Shown here: positions 16,584 to 26,600 of the stretch, in pieces | Numbering within the stretch: the first letter of the stretch is position 1 | Layout of the letters: every line of letters begins with the position of its first letter | Assembly (NCBI GenBank): GCA_000720535.1 | Contig: JOAZ01000008.1 | Span: 248,001 to 312,000 of the forward strand | Direction: 5' to 3' | Length of the DNA stretch: 64,000 nucleotides | DNA from: Streptomyces halstedii | GTDB lineage: Bacteria > Actinomycetota > Actinomycetes > Streptomycetales > Streptomycetaceae | Made by a program: the position numbers and the translations under genes | The notes under the pieces: generated by a model | Database searches by the model: none | The model's input: the letters and a program-made list of their open reading frames with translations, nothing else | What the model was told of the DNA's origin: nothing

Positions 16584-19500
16584 GTGGCAGAACGGCAGTG
16601 TGGACGGTCCGTAGCGGTGGTGGGCGTCGGGTGCCGGCTTCCCGGAGGGATCACCGGCCTGGACGGGCTGTGGTCCGTGCTGCGTGACGGGCGGGACATG
16701 GTCGGCGAGATGCCCGCCGAACGGCTGCCCAGGGACCGGATGGTCGACCCGGGGACCGTACGGCCCGGCCGCAGTTACACCGCCGCCGGAGGGTTCCTCA
16801 CGGACGTCGCCGCCTTCGACGCCGCCTACTTCGGGATCTCGCCCGCGGAGGCGCGGCACATCGACCCGCAGCAGCGGCTCCTGCTGGAGATGGCCGCGGA
16901 GGCGCTCGACGACGCGGCCATTCCCGCCGAGTCGCTGGCGGGATCGGACACCTGTGTCTTCGTCGGGGTCTCCGACCCGGCCTACGGCACGACGCTGACG
17001 CTGATGGAGGACCACACGAGTCCGCACACCATGCCCGGCGCCACGCTGTCCATCACCGCGAACCGGATGTCGTACGCCTTCGACCTGCGCGGGCCCAGCA
17101 TGGCCATCGACACCGCCTGTTCCTCCGCGCTGGTCGCGCTGGACCGCGCCTGCCGCACCCTGCGCGAGGGTTCCAGCCGGGTCGCCCTGGTCGGCGGCGT
17201 CAACGTGCTGAGCAGCCCCCACTCCTTCGCCGGATTCTCCTACGCGAACATGCTGTCGCGGCGCGGACGCTGTGCGGCCTTCTCCGCGGACGCCGACGGC
17301 TTCGTCCGCGCGGAAGGCGGCGGGGTCCTCGTCCTCAAACGCCTGGAGGACGCGCTGGCCGACGGGGACCGCGTCCACGCCGTGCTCGCCGCCACCGGCA
17401 ACAACACCGACGGCCGCAGCACCGGCATGATCGTGCCCAGCGCCGAGGCCCAGGAGGCGCTGCTGCGCGCCGTCTACGCGGAAGCCGGGATCGGCGCGGA
17501 CGACCTGGTGTACTTCGAGGCCCATGGCACCGGCACCCAGGTCGGGGACCCGGCGGAGGCCGAGGCCATCGGCCGGGCGCTGGCCCGGCACCGGAGCGGC
17601 GGCCCCCTGCCGGTCGGTTCGGTGAAGACCAACCTGGGCCACCTGGAGCCCGCCTCCGGGATGGCGGGCCTGCTCAAGGCGATCCTGGTCCTGCGCCACC
17701 GGATCGCGCCCGCCTCGCTGCACGCCCTTCCGCTCAACCCCGCGATCGACTTCGACGGCCTCGGGCTGTCCCCGACGGTCGAGCCGGTCCCGCTGCCCCC
17801 GGGGCCGACGGCGGCCGTGGGGGTGAACGCCTTCGGCTTCGGCGGGGCGAACGCCCACGTGGTCCTGACCCCGCCCCCCTCGGCCCCCCGGCCCGACACG
17901 GGGTGGACCCCCGGCCGGCGCCCCCTTCCACTGGTCGTCTCCGCCCGCTCCCCCCAGGCACTGAAGCAGCTGGCCACGGGGACGGCGGAGCGCTTGCGGG
18001 CCGCGCGGCCCGAGGAGTTCTACGACCTGGCCCACACCAGCACGGTGCGGCGCAGCGCCCATCCGCACCGCGCCGCGGTCATGGCCGCGGACCCGGAGGA
18101 CGCCGCCCGGCAGCTGGACCGGCTGGTGGCCGGTGAGCCCGCCTCCGGGGCGATCGTGCGGGGGGACGCGCGGGGCGGCACCGTCTTCGTGTTCTCCGGC
18201 AACGCCTCCCAGTGGCCGGGCATGGCCGCGGACCTGCTGGAGCACGAGCCGGTGTTCCGCGCGGCCGCCGAGGAGGCCGACGCCGCCCTCGCCCCGCACC
18301 TGGGCTGGTCGGTGGCGAAGGAACTGGCGTACCCCTCCCCGCCCTCCTGGCAGCGCACCGAGGTCGCCCAGCCCGCCCTGTTCGTCGTGCAGGTGGGCCT
18401 GACCGCGCTGCTGGCCTCGCACGGGCTGCGGCCGCGGGCGGTGGCCGGGCACAGCGTCGGCGAGGTCGCCGCCGCCTACGCCGCCGGGGCCCTGACACTG
18501 CCTCAGGCGGCGCTGGTCATCGCCGAACGCAGCCGCACCCAGGCCACCACGGCGGGCCGGGGCCGGATGGCCGCGGTCGGCCTGTCCGAGCAACAGGCCC
18601 GCGAGGAACTCCGCCGCTACGACGGCATGCTGGAGATCGCCGGAATCAACAGCGAACGCGCCGTGACCGTGGCCGGCTCCGCCGGTGAACTGGCCTCATG
18701 GGGCGGGGAGCTGGCCGGCCGCGGCGTCTTCTTCCGCGAACTGGACCTCGACTACGCCTTCCACAGCCGGGCCATGGACCCCATCGAGGGACCGCTGTGC
18801 GCCGCCCTGGACGGGCTGGCCCCCGGCACCGCCCGGATCCCGTTCGTCTCCACCGTCACCGGCACACCGCTGAACGGGCCAGAACTGGACGCGCGCTACT
18901 GGTGGCGCAACGTCCGCGAACCGGTCCGCTTCGCCGAGGCCGTCACCCACCTGGCGTCCGAGGGCGCCGGCCGTGTCGTCGAGATCGGCCCGCACCCGGT
19001 ACTGCGCCCCTACCTGCGCCACACGGACCTCTCCTACGTCCCCACCCTGCACCGGGACGGCGACGGTGTCCGCGAGACCGCGAGCACGGTCGCCGCGCTG
19101 CTCGCCGCCGACACGGCCACCGACTGGCGGCCCTACTTCCCCCGGCCCGGCCGGGTGGCCGAACTGCCCGCCTACCCGTGGCAGCACGAACGGTACTGGT
19201 ACGGCACCGCCCGGGACCGGATCGCCCGCAGCAGCGGCTCCGGCGCGCTCGACCACCCGCTGGTGGGGGAGCGGATGCCCGCCCCGCACCCCGTCTGGCA
19301 CGGCACCGTCGAGCCCCAGCTGGTGCCCTGGCTGGGCGACCACAAGATCGGGGACGACGTACTCCTGCCGGCCGCCGCCTATGTGGAGATGGCCCTGAGT
19401 GCCGGCCTCCGCGCCATGGAACGCCCGGTCGAAGTACGGCACCTGGAGATCGGCCGGCCACTGGCTCTGCCCTGGCCGGACCCGACGCCGATCGCCCTCC

Positions 19501-22500
19501 AGACCGCCGTCACCCCCGACGACGGTGCCCTGACCATCAGCGTCCGCGAGGAACACGGCGGCGAGTGCCGGCCCGCCGTACGGGCCCAGGTCCGCACCCT
19601 GCTCGGCACCGCACCGCCTCCCCTCGACGTCGACGCGCTCCGGGCGCGCTGTCACGACGGCCTCGGCGGTGCGGACTTCTACCGCACCTGCCACCGCGTC
19701 GGACTGAACTGCGGACCCGCCTTCCAGCTCATCGAGCACCTGGACATCGGTGAGGGCGAGGTGCTGCTCTCCTACCGGCTGGCCCACCCCGCCGACGCCT
19801 ACACCGTCCACCCGGTCCTTCTCGACGCACCGCTCCAGGCCACCGTGGCCCTGTCCGAACTCACGGCGGAATCCGCCGGCTTCCTGCCGACGGTCTTCGG
19901 ATCCGTACGGGTGTGGCGTACCCCCGCGTCCACCGGGATCGCGCATCTGCGCCGCCGTAGCCGCAGCGCCAACGAGATCTGCTGGGACATCACCTACGCC
20001 GACCCGGACGGCACGGTCACCGTCGAGATCGACGGCTGCCGTACCCGCCGCGGCGGCATGACGGAGCACATCCCCCTGACCGTCCAGCGCACCGTGCTGC
20101 GGGCCGCCCCGCACCCGGGCGAACCCGCCCCGCCCTCCCCGCTCCCCGCTCCCGCCGAGGTGGCGGGCGCCGCCGAGTCCCGCGTCGCCGCCGCACGCGC
20201 CGCCCTGGACGCATGCGGCCACGACCGGTTCGTCGCCGCCGCCGAACGCACCGGGGCCCACTGCTGGGCCGCGACCCTGCACGGCCTGCTCACCGACCCG
20301 GCGGCCCCGTTCACGATGCGGGACCTGGTGACCGGAGGGCTCCGGCCCCAGCACCGACGGCTGGTGCGGCTGATGCTGCCCCTGCTCGTCGAGCACGGCC
20401 TCGCCCGGCCGGTCGCAGAGACCTGGCAGCTCACCGACGCCGAGCCCCGTCCCGAGGAACTGCTGCGCGGCCTGGTGGAGGACCACCCCGCGTACGGCTC
20501 CGAGACCCTGCTCCTCAACCGGCACCTGCGCCACCTGGCCGACGTGGTGCGGGGCCGCGTGGACGCGGACGAACTCCTCCCGCCGGGGGACAGCGCGTAC
20601 GACCAGCTCCGCGAGACCGCCCCGGCCCACCGCTTCACCCACCGTGCCGTACAGGCCGTCCTCGGCGAGATGGTCGCCCGGTGGCCCGCCGACCGCCCAC
20701 TGCGCGTCCTGGAGGTCGGTGCGACCACCGGCGCCCTGACGGCCGCCGTACTGCCCGTGCTCCCGGCCGACCGGACCCGCTACACCTGCACGGCCGCCAC
20801 CGGAGCCGGTCTCACCCGCGCCGAACACCGCTTCGGCGGGCACGACTTCGTCGACTACCGCACCCTCGACCTGAACACCGGCCTGACCGGCCAGGGCCTG
20901 CCCCGAGCCGGTTTCGACCTCGTCCTGTCCGGCGACGCCCTGCACGCCACCCACGACCTGGCCGCGACGCTGCGGCGGCTGCGCACCGTGCTCGCTCCCG
21001 GCGGACACCTGCTGGCCACCGAACCGCACCACGCGCGGCTGCACGCCCTGCTGTCCGGCACGGCGGAGGACTTCTGGGAGCGCGGCGACCACTCCCTGCG
21101 CCCCGTCTCCCGCATCCTCGCCCGCGACCGGTGGGTACCGCTGCTGCGACGGTGCGGCTTCCCCGACCCGGTGCGGACCGGACCCGGGGACCGTTCCGTC
21201 CTCCTCGCCGCGGCCACCCGCGACCACGCCGCCGAGACCGGGGTACCCGCACCGGTTCCCGGCGCCACCTGGACCGTCGCCGTCGAGGACGACACCGAGA
21301 CACGGACCGCCGAGGCCCTGGCGGCGCTGCTCGGCGAGGCCACCGTCGTCGCCGCGTCCGAGGAGGCCGACGCCTGGACCGGGGCGCTGGCCACCGGCCG
21401 CGAGCCGCACGTCGTCCTGCTGCTCGCCGAACCCCGGCCCGGGCGGACCGTCGCCCTGACCACCCGTCGCGCGGCCCTCCTGCGCGCCCTGGCCACGGCC
21501 TGCGACGGCCTCCGCGGCCGCACCAGCCCCCGGCTGTGGCTCGTCACCCGCCCGACCGGCCTGTTCCCGGCCCCGGAGCGGCCCACGCATCCGGACGACG
21601 CGGCTGTCTGGGCGGCCTGCCGCACCCTCGCCAACGAGCGCCCCGACCTGCGCGTACGACGCCTGTCCTGGCAACGCACCGGGGCCGTGGCCACCGACGC
21701 GCACCGTCTCGTGGCCGAACTCCTCGCCGCCGACGACGAGAGCGGTCAGGAGGACGAGATCGTCCTCACCGCGCACGGCCGCTTCGTCCCCCGGCACGTC
21801 CAGCACGCGCGGGACGAGCCACCCGGCGCCCCCGCCCGCACCCCGTACATCCTGGAAGCCCGCGACCCGAGCCTGCGCCGACGGCTGCTCTGGCGTCAGA
21901 CCGACGCCCCCGAACCCGGGCCGGGCGAGGTGGCCCTGGAGATGCGGGCCGTGGCCCTGAACTACCGCGACCCCATGCGGGCCAACGGCCTGCTGCCGCC
22001 CGAAGCGGTGGAGAACAGCCCCCTCAGCCGGGGCCTGGGAACGGACGGCGCCGGCCTCGTACGCGCCGTGGGACCCGGCGTGCACCACCTGAAGCCGGGC
22101 GACCGGGTCTGCGGCCTCGTGCCCGCGGCCCTCGCCACCCACGCGACGACCGCCGCCGCGGCCGTCGTCCGCATCCCCGAGGGGATGAGCTACGCGGAAG
22201 CGGCGACCTTCCCCGTCGCCTTCCTGACCGTGCACCACACCCTGGTCAACCAGGCCTGCCTCGGCCCGGGGGAGACCGTACTCGTACACGGCGGGGCCGG
22301 AGCCGTGGGCCTGGCCGTCCTGCAATGCGCCCGCAACCAGGGCGCCCGCGTCATCGCCACCGCCGGTACGGAGACCAAGCGGGACCTGCTCCGCACGCTC
22401 GGCGCCGCACATGTCCTCGACTCCCGCAGCCTGGACTTCGTCCCCCGCGTACGGGAGCTGACCGGCGGTCAGGGCGTGGACGTCGTGGTGAACTCCCTCA

Positions 22501-23954
22501 GCGGCGAGGCCATCGCCCACAACCTCGACCTCCTGCGTCCCAACGGACGGTTCGTCGAGCTGGGCAAGAAGGACATCTACCTCAACAACCCCATGACGCT
22601 GCGTCCCTTCCACCGCAGCCTCACCTTCACCGCCTTCAACCTCGACGCGGTCATGGAGTCCCCGGCCCTCCGCTCCCGTCTCGTCTCGGTCTTCGACGAG
22701 CAGATCAGCCGGGGCTCCTACCGTCCGCTGCCCCACACGACCTACCCCGCCGCCCGTGTCGAGGAGGCCTTCCACCTCTTGCAGCACTCCCGGCACACCG
22801 GGAAGGTCGTCATCACCTTCGACCCCCTGGACGAACCCGTCCTGGTCGAACCCGCCCCCGGCACCCTCACCCTGGACGGGGACGGCACGTATCTGATCAC
22901 CGGCGGGCTGAGCGGACTCGGTGCCGCCACCGCGCACTGGCTGGCCGACCTGGGGGCCCGGCACCTGGCCCTGCTGTCCCGCCGCGGACCCGGCGCCCCC
23001 GAGGCACCCGCCCTGCTCCGGGGACTCACCGACCGTGGCGTACGGGCCACGGCCTACGCCGCCGACGTCACCGACGAGAGCGCGCTGCGCCGGGTCATCG
23101 AGACCGTGGACGCCACAGGACACCGGTTGCGGGGCATCGTGCACGCGGCGACGCACATGGACGACGCACCGCAGTCGGAGCTCACCGACGACCGGTTCGC
23201 CGCCGTGCTGGCGCCCAAGGCGGCGGGCGCGGCCCTGCTGGACCGGCTCACCGCGGACCGCGGCCTGGACCTCTTCCTCACCTACTCCTCCGTCTCGGCC
23301 ACCCTCGGCAACCCCGGCCAGTCCGCCTACGCGGCGGCCAACGCCTATCTGGAGGCACAGGCCCGAGCCCGGCGTGGCGCGGGCAAACCGGGTACGGCGG
23401 CGGCCTGGGGGCCCATCGGAGAGACCGGTTACGTCGCCCGTACCGGCATGGAGACGGCCATGACCGAACGCGGCCTCGAACTCCTCACCCCCGCCGAGGC
23501 CCTGACGACCGCCGGCCACTTCCTCGCGGCCGGTACCGATGTCGCCGGAGCGGGGCGCTACCGCTGGGGAACCGCGCGCCACCTGCTGCCCGCCCTGGGC
23601 ACCCCCCGGTTCGCCCACCTGGTACCGTCCTCCTCCCTCGCTTCCCCGGACGGCCGCGACGAGCTCCTGGGGACGCTGGCGGACCTTCCGCCGGACGAGG
23701 CGGTGGTGAGGATCACCGAGGCGCTCGCGCAGCTCCTCGCCGGAGTCCTGCAAACCGATCAGGCCGACATGGACCCCACCCGGCCGGTCACCGACTTCGG
23801 CCTCGACTCCCTGCTCGGCATGCAGTTCCTCGTCAGCGCCCGTGATCTCTTCGCCGTCCGCCTCGCGCCGGCGGACCTGGCCGCCGGACGCACGCTGAGC
23901 CACTTCGCCCGGCTGGTCCACGAGCGTCTCGGCCTTCCCGGGCGCGAGGCGTAG
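16584..23954 (+). CDS. Iterative-type highly reducing type I PKS (KS-AT-DH-MT-ER-KR-ACP)
   Basis: 2456 aa from GTG 16584, chosen because AAAGGCGGGGGAC precedes it; in-frame starts at 16512 or 16533 lack a ribosome site. KS: Cys179 ('DTACSSA'), His314 ('EAHGTGTQ'), His353 ('NLGHLEP'). AT about 530-820: Ser624 in 'GHSVGE', with 'YAFHSRAMD' suggesting malonyl-CoA. DH about 885-1150: His920 in 'DHKIGDDVLLP' and Asp1081 in 'LLDAPLQ'. MT about 1210-1540: SAM motif 'LEVGATTGALT' (imperfect). ER about 1762-2076: 'VHGGAGAVGLAV'. KR about 2100-2315: 'TGGLSGLG', Ser2236, Tyr2249. ACP: Ser2409 in 'FGLDSLLG'. There is no thioesterase. The domain order is that of fungal highly reducing PKSs and is not modular. 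Product release probably needs partners, and the divergent ole operon is the obvious candidate. Confidence 0.92.
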   Translation: MAERQCGRSVAVVGVGCRLPGGITGLDGLWSVLRDGRDMVGEMPAERLPRDRMVDPGTVRPGRSYTAAGGFLTDVAAFDAAYFGISPAEARHIDPQQRLLLEMAAEALDDAAIPAESLAGSDTCVFVGVSDPAYGTTLTLMEDHTSPHTMPGATLSITANRMSYAFDLRGPSMAIDTACSSALVALDRACRTLREGSSRVALVGGVNVLSSPHSFAGFSYANMLSRRGRCAAFSADADGFVRAEGGGVLVLKRLEDALADGDRVHAVLAATGNNTDGRSTGMIVPSAEAQEALLRAVYAEAGIGADDLVYFEAHGTGTQVGDPAEAEAIGRALARHRSGGPLPVGSVKTNLGHLEPASGMAGLLKAILVLRHRIAPASLHALPLNPAIDFDGLGLSPTVEPVPLPPGPTAAVGVNAFGFGGANAHVVLTPPPSAPRPDTGWTPGRRPLPLVVSARSPQALKQLATGTAERLRAARPEEFYDLAHTSTVRRSAHPHRAAVMAADPEDAARQLDRLVAGEPASGAIVRGDARGGTVFVFSGNASQWPGMAADLLEHEPVFRAAAEEADAALAPHLGWSVAKELAYPSPPSWQRTEVAQPALFVVQVGLTALLASHGLRPRAVAGHSVGEVAAAYAAGALTLPQAALVIAERSRTQATTAGRGRMAAVGLSEQQAREELRRYDGMLEIAGINSERAVTVAGSAGELASWGGELAGRGVFFRELDLDYAFHSRAMDPIEGPLCAALDGLAPGTARIPFVSTVTGTPLNGPELDARYWWRNVREPVRFAEAVTHLASEGAGRVVEIGPHPVLRPYLRHTDLSYVPTLHRDGDGVRETASTVAALLAADTATDWRPYFPRPGRVAELPAYPWQHERYWYGTARDRIARSSGSGALDHPLVGERMPAPHPVWHGTVEPQLVPWLGDHKIGDDVLLPAAAYVEMALSAGLRAMERPVEVRHLEIGRPLALPWPDPTPIALQTAVTPDDGALTISVREEHGGECRPAVRAQVRTLLGTAPPPLDVDALRARCHDGLGGADFYRTCHRVGLNCGPAFQLIEHLDIGEGEVLLSYRLAHPADAYTVHPVLLDAPLQATVALSELTAESAGFLPTVFGSVRVWRTPASTGIAHLRRRSRSANEICWDITYADPDGTVTVEIDGCRTRRGGMTEHIPLTVQRTVLRAAPHPGEPAPPSPLPAPAEVAGAAESRVAAARAALDACGHDRFVAAAERTGAHCWAATLHGLLTDPAAPFTMRDLVTGGLRPQHRRLVRLMLPLLVEHGLARPVAETWQLTDAEPRPEELLRGLVEDHPAYGSETLLLNRHLRHLADVVRGRVDADELLPPGDSAYDQLRETAPAHRFTHRAVQAVLGEMVARWPADRPLRVLEVGATTGALTAAVLPVLPADRTRYTCTAATGAGLTRAEHRFGGHDFVDYRTLDLNTGLTGQGLPRAGFDLVLSGDALHATHDLAATLRRLRTVLAPGGHLLATEPHHARLHALLSGTAEDFWERGDHSLRPVSRILARDRWVPLLRRCGFPDPVRTGPGDRSVLLAAATRDHAAETGVPAPVPGATWTVAVEDDTETRTAEALAALLGEATVVAASEEADAWTGALATGREPHVVLLLAEPRPGRTVALTTRRAALLRALATACDGLRGRTSPRLWLVTRPTGLFPAPERPTHPDDAAVWAACRTLANERPDLRVRRLSWQRTGAVATDAHRLVAELLAADDESGQEDEIVLTAHGRFVPRHVQHARDEPPGAPARTPYILEARDPSLRRRLLWRQTDAPEPGPGEVALEMRAVALNYRDPMRANGLLPPEAVENSPLSRGLGTDGAGLVRAVGPGVHHLKPGDRVCGLVPAALATHATTAAAAVVRIPEGMSYAEAATFPVAFLTVHHTLVNQACLGPGETVLVHGGAGAVGLAVLQCARNQGARVIATAGTETKRDLLRTLGAAHVLDSRSLDFVPRVRELTGGQGVDVVVNSLSGEAIAHNLDLLRPNGRFVELGKKDIYLNNPMTLRPFHRSLTFTAFNLDAVMESPALRSRLVSVFDEQISRGSYRPLPHTTYPAARVEEAFHLLQHSRHTGKVVITFDPLDEPVLVEPAPGTLTLDGDGTYLITGGLSGLGAATAHWLADLGARHLALLSRRGPGAPEAPALLRGLTDRGVRATAYAADVTDESALRRVIETVDATGHRLRGIVHAATHMDDAPQSELTDDRFAAVLAPKAAGAALLDRLTADRGLDLFLTYSSVSATLGNPGQSAYAAANAYLEAQARARRGAGKPGTAAAWGPIGETGYVARTGMETAMTERGLELLTPAEALTTAGHFLAAGTDVAGAGRYRWGTARHLLPALGTPRFAHLVPSSSLASPDGRDELLGTLADLPPDEAVVRITEALAQLLAGVLQTDQADMDPTRPVTDFGLDSLLGMQFLVSARDLFAVRLAPADLAAGRTLSHFARLVHERLGLPGREA

Positions 23955-23964
23955 GCGGGAGGGG

Positions 23965-24750
23965 TCAGAGCTTCGACGCGGCCGGGTCGAGGACGCGGGT
24001 GAGGAAGTCGCGGGTGCGCTCGTGCCGCGGGGAGCCGATCACCTGCGCGGCCGGACCCTGCTCGACCACCCGTCCCTCGTCCATGAAGACGACCCGGTCC
24101 GCGACCTCGCGGGCGAAGCTCATCTCATGGGTGACGACCACCATGGTCATGCCGTCCGCGGCCAGCGAGCGCATGACCGCCAGGACGTCGCCCACCAGCT
24201 CCGGGTCGAGGGCGGAGGTCGGCTCGTCGAAGAGCATCACCCGCGGGTCCATGGCCAGTGCCCTGGCGATGGCCACCCGCTGCTGCTGGCCGCCGGACAG
24301 CTGCGCGGGGTAGGCGTCGGCCTTGTCGTCCAGGGCGACCCGGCGCAGGTTCTCCCGCGCGACGCGGTCGGCGGTCCGCCTGTCCCGGCCCAGGACCCGG
24401 CGCTGCGGCAGGACGAGGTTGCCGGAGACGGTCAGGTGGGGGAAGAGGTTGAACTGCTGGAAGACCATGCCGATACGACGGCGGGCGGCGTCGATGTCCA
24501 CGTCCGGGTCGGTGACGTCGGTGCCGGACACCACGATCCGCCCACGGGACGGCTCCTCCAGGAGGTTGACGCAGCGCAGCAGGGTGGACTTGCCGGAGCC
24601 GGACGGCCCGATGACGCAGACCACCTCGCCGGGCGCCACCTGGAGGTCGATGCCGCGCAGGACCTCGGTGGCACCGAAGGACTTGTGCAGGTCCCGGATC
24701 TCGATCTCCGTCGGCCGCGGCCGGGTCGCGTCGTTGTCGTCGGCGGCCAT
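23965..24750 (-). CDS. Polar amino-acid ABC transporter, ATP-binding protein
   Basis: 261 aa. The ATG at 24750 lies 20 nt after the permease stop (in-frame GTG 24762 is an alternative). Walker [10 protein letters not shown], signature LSGGQQQR, Walker B '[16 protein letters not shown]', H-loop 'VVTHEMSFA'. The motif '[14 protein letters not shown]' is typical of the GlnQ/HisP branch. It works with the permease and binding protein encoded upstream in the same three-gene operon. Its 3' end lies 10 bp from the 3' end of the PKS gene on the other strand. Confidence 0.92.
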   Translation of the reverse strand: MAADDNDATRPRPTEIEIRDLHKSFGATEVLRGIDLQVAPGEVVCVIGPSGSGKSTLLRCVNLLEEPSRGRIVVSGTDVTDPDVDIDAARRRIGMVFQQFNLFPHLTVSGNLVLPQRRVLGRDRRTADRVARENLRRVALDDKADAYPAQLSGGQQQRVAIARALAMDPRVMLFDEPTSALDPELVGDVLAVMRSLAADGMTMVVVTHEMSFAREVADRVVFMDEGRVVEQGPAAQVIGSPRHERTRDFLTRVLDPAASKL

Positions 24751-24770
24751 GGCGTGCTTCACCTTCCCCT

Positions 24771-25571
24771 TCACCTGGCTCGGGCGGCGCGGGCTTCGAG
24801 GCGGCGTACCACGAAGCCCAGCGGGACGGTCACCAGGAGATAGCAGAGCCCGGCGACGAGGATGGGCGTGGAGTTGGCGGTCTGGCTCGCCAGGTCGCGG
24901 CCGAACTTGGTCAGTTCGCGCTCCTGGAGGGTGACGCCGAGGAAGAGGACCAGCGAGGAGTCCTTGAAGAGCAGGACCAGTTCGTTGGTGAGCGGGGGGA
25001 CGACGATGCGGAGTGCCTGCGGGATGATGACGGAGACCGTCGCCCGGGTGTGGGAGAAGCCCAGTGAACGGGCCGCCTCCATCTGGCCCTTGGGCACCGC
25101 CTGGATGCCCGCGCGGAAGGTCTCGGCCATGTAGGCGGCGGCGACCAGTCCCAGGCCGAGCGCGACCTTCCCGTACGTGCCGCCGGGTATCTCGGTGCCG
25201 GGGAAGGCGAGCGGGACGGCCACACCGACGAAGATGAAGATCAGCAGCGCGGGCAGGCCCCGGAAGATCTCGATGTACACGCCGGCCGCCCAGCGGTACG
25301 GCGCCACCGAGGAGAGCCGCATCAGCGCGATGACCAGTCCGAGCACCAGGCCGAAGAGGAAGCCGGAGGCGGTGTAGACGACGGTGTTGACCAGGGCGGT
25401 GGTGATGATGTCCGGGAACAGCCGGGCGACCAGGTCCTTCTGGGCGAACTGGTTGCCCAGCCGCGTCCAGTCGGCCGTGGTGACCAGGAGGCCGAGGACG
25501 ACGAAGAACAGCGCGTACTGCACGACGCGGGACACGCGGCGCCATTGGCGCCGGGAGAGCCGGGAGGTCAC
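24771..25571 (-). CDS. Polar amino-acid ABC transporter, permease (His/Glu/Gln/Arg family)
   Basis: 266 aa. The GTG at 25571 overlaps the binding-protein stop by 4 nt (GTGA). About five or six membrane helices. The EAA-type cytoplasmic loop is '[18 protein letters not shown]', followed by '[15 protein letters not shown]', the classic HEAA permease pattern. One permease gene only, so a homodimeric channel is likely. Confidence 0.92.
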   Translation of the reverse strand: MTSRLSRRQWRRVSRVVQYALFFVVLGLLVTTADWTRLGNQFAQKDLVARLFPDIITTALVNTVVYTASGFLFGLVLGLVIALMRLSSVAPYRWAAGVYIEIFRGLPALLIFIFVGVAVPLAFPGTEIPGGTYGKVALGLGLVAAAYMAETFRAGIQAVPKGQMEAARSLGFSHTRATVSVIIPQALRIVVPPLTNELVLLFKDSSLVLFLGVTLQERELTKFGRDLASQTANSTPILVAGLCYLLVTVPLGFVVRRLEARAARAR

Positions 25572-26386
25572 GACCGGCCCGTGGGCAGTGGTCCGATCCA
25601 CTGCTGGTAGAGCGCGTCGTACGTGCCGTCGGCGCGGGCGTCGGTGATCGCCTTGTCGATCGCCGCCTTCAGCTCGGTGTTGCCCTTCTTGACCGAGAAG
25701 CCGTACTGCTCGCCGGTCTCGATGTTCTGGCCGAGGGCGAAGGCGTCCGCGTTCGCCTTGTCCTTCAACCAGCCCTGGACCACCGGGTAGTCGATGACGA
25801 CGGCGTCGACCTGGCCGGTGCGCAGTCCGTTGAGCACGGCGTCGGAGCTCTCGAAGGACACCGGGTCGAAGCCCTGGCCCGTGGCGTAGCTCTCGCCGGT
25901 GGTCTCGGCCTGGGCGCCGAGCCTGAGCTTCTTCGACTTCACGTCGGCCAGCGCCGTGACACCGCTCTTCTTCGTGGTCAGCAGGGCCTGGGTGGCGTCG
26001 AAGTACGGGACGGAGAAGTCGACGTTCTTCTTCCGCTCGTCGGTGATCGTCATACCGGCGGCCGCGAGGTCGCACTCGCCCGAGTTGAGGAAGGCGCCGG
26101 TCTTGAAGTTCTCGAACGGGGTGTCCAGGATCTTCTGTTCGACGTCCAGGTTCTTCGCGACCAGGTCGATCAGGGCCACGTCGAAGCCGACGACCTCGCC
26201 GTCCCGCTCGGACTGGAAGGGCGGATAGGGCAGGTGCGTGCAGGTGGTCACCTTGCCCTTCTCCACCACGTCCACGCCGCCCTTGGCCTGGCCGGGCCCG
26301 TCGCCGGACGAGCACCCGGCGGTGAGGACCAGCCCGACCACCGCGGCGCAGGCGGTGACAACGGCGGGGACGCGGACACGCGGCAC
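25568..26386 (-). CDS. Polar amino-acid ABC transporter, substrate-binding lipoprotein
   Basis: 272 aa from GTG 26386, chosen because AGGAGGT lies 5 nt upstream and the product then begins with a proper lipoprotein signal ending '[10 protein letters not shown]'. The family-3 binding-protein pattern is clear: '[21 protein letters not shown]', '[17 protein letters not shown]' and '[15 protein letters not shown]'. It is first in the operon with permease and ATPase. The exact amino acid cannot be read; the family covers Glu, Gln, Arg, His and Cys/cystine. It lies next to the zinc island but has no Zur-like box. Confidence 0.9.
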   Translation of the reverse strand: MPRVRVPAVVTACAAVVGLVLTAGCSSGDGPGQAKGGVDVVEKGKVTTCTHLPYPPFQSERDGEVVGFDVALIDLVAKNLDVEQKILDTPFENFKTGAFLNSGECDLAAAGMTITDERKKNVDFSVPYFDATQALLTTKKSGVTALADVKSKKLRLGAQAETTGESYATGQGFDPVSFESSDAVLNGLRTGQVDAVVIDYPVVQGWLKDKANADAFALGQNIETGEQYGFSVKKGNTELKAAIDKAITDARADGTYDALYQQWIGPLPTGRS

Positions 26387-26503
26387 GGTTACCTCCTGGG
26401 ACATGGACCGGCCGGGACGTACAGGCCGCACGAGCGCCGATCGTAGGCCAAGGCATCACCGCTTTCTGCCGTACGGACGGATTCCCCGCACAGCACCGGG
26501 ATT

Positions 26504-26517
26504 CGTTCACATGAACG
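26504..26517. promoter_or_regulatory. Small inverted repeat upstream of amino-acid ABC operon
   Basis: CGTTCA-CA-TGAACG, about 120 bp before the binding-protein start, in a locally AT-richer stretch. It could be a repressor site; no known operator is recognised. Confidence 0.3.
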
Positions 26518-26600
26518 TCATATGACGCCCCATGAGTCGGCCCCCGCCCGGCCCTGGTCCGGCCCCCGGTCGGAGGCCCGGCGGGTGTGGCGGGCCGCTC

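Noticed and set aside
18696..23921. Very long open frame on the strand opposite the PKS gene, and a long plus-strand frame at 20213-23845
   Set aside because: Third-position GC bias opens other frames in such DNA. These translations are Arg/Pro/Gly-rich low-complexity and contain no family motifs, whereas the PKS frame has every expected catalytic motif.
16584..23954. One module of a modular PKS assembly line
   Set aside because: There are no further modules, no docking-type partner PKS and no thioesterase. MT-ER-KR order in one protein with a lone KS-AT fits an iterative enzyme.
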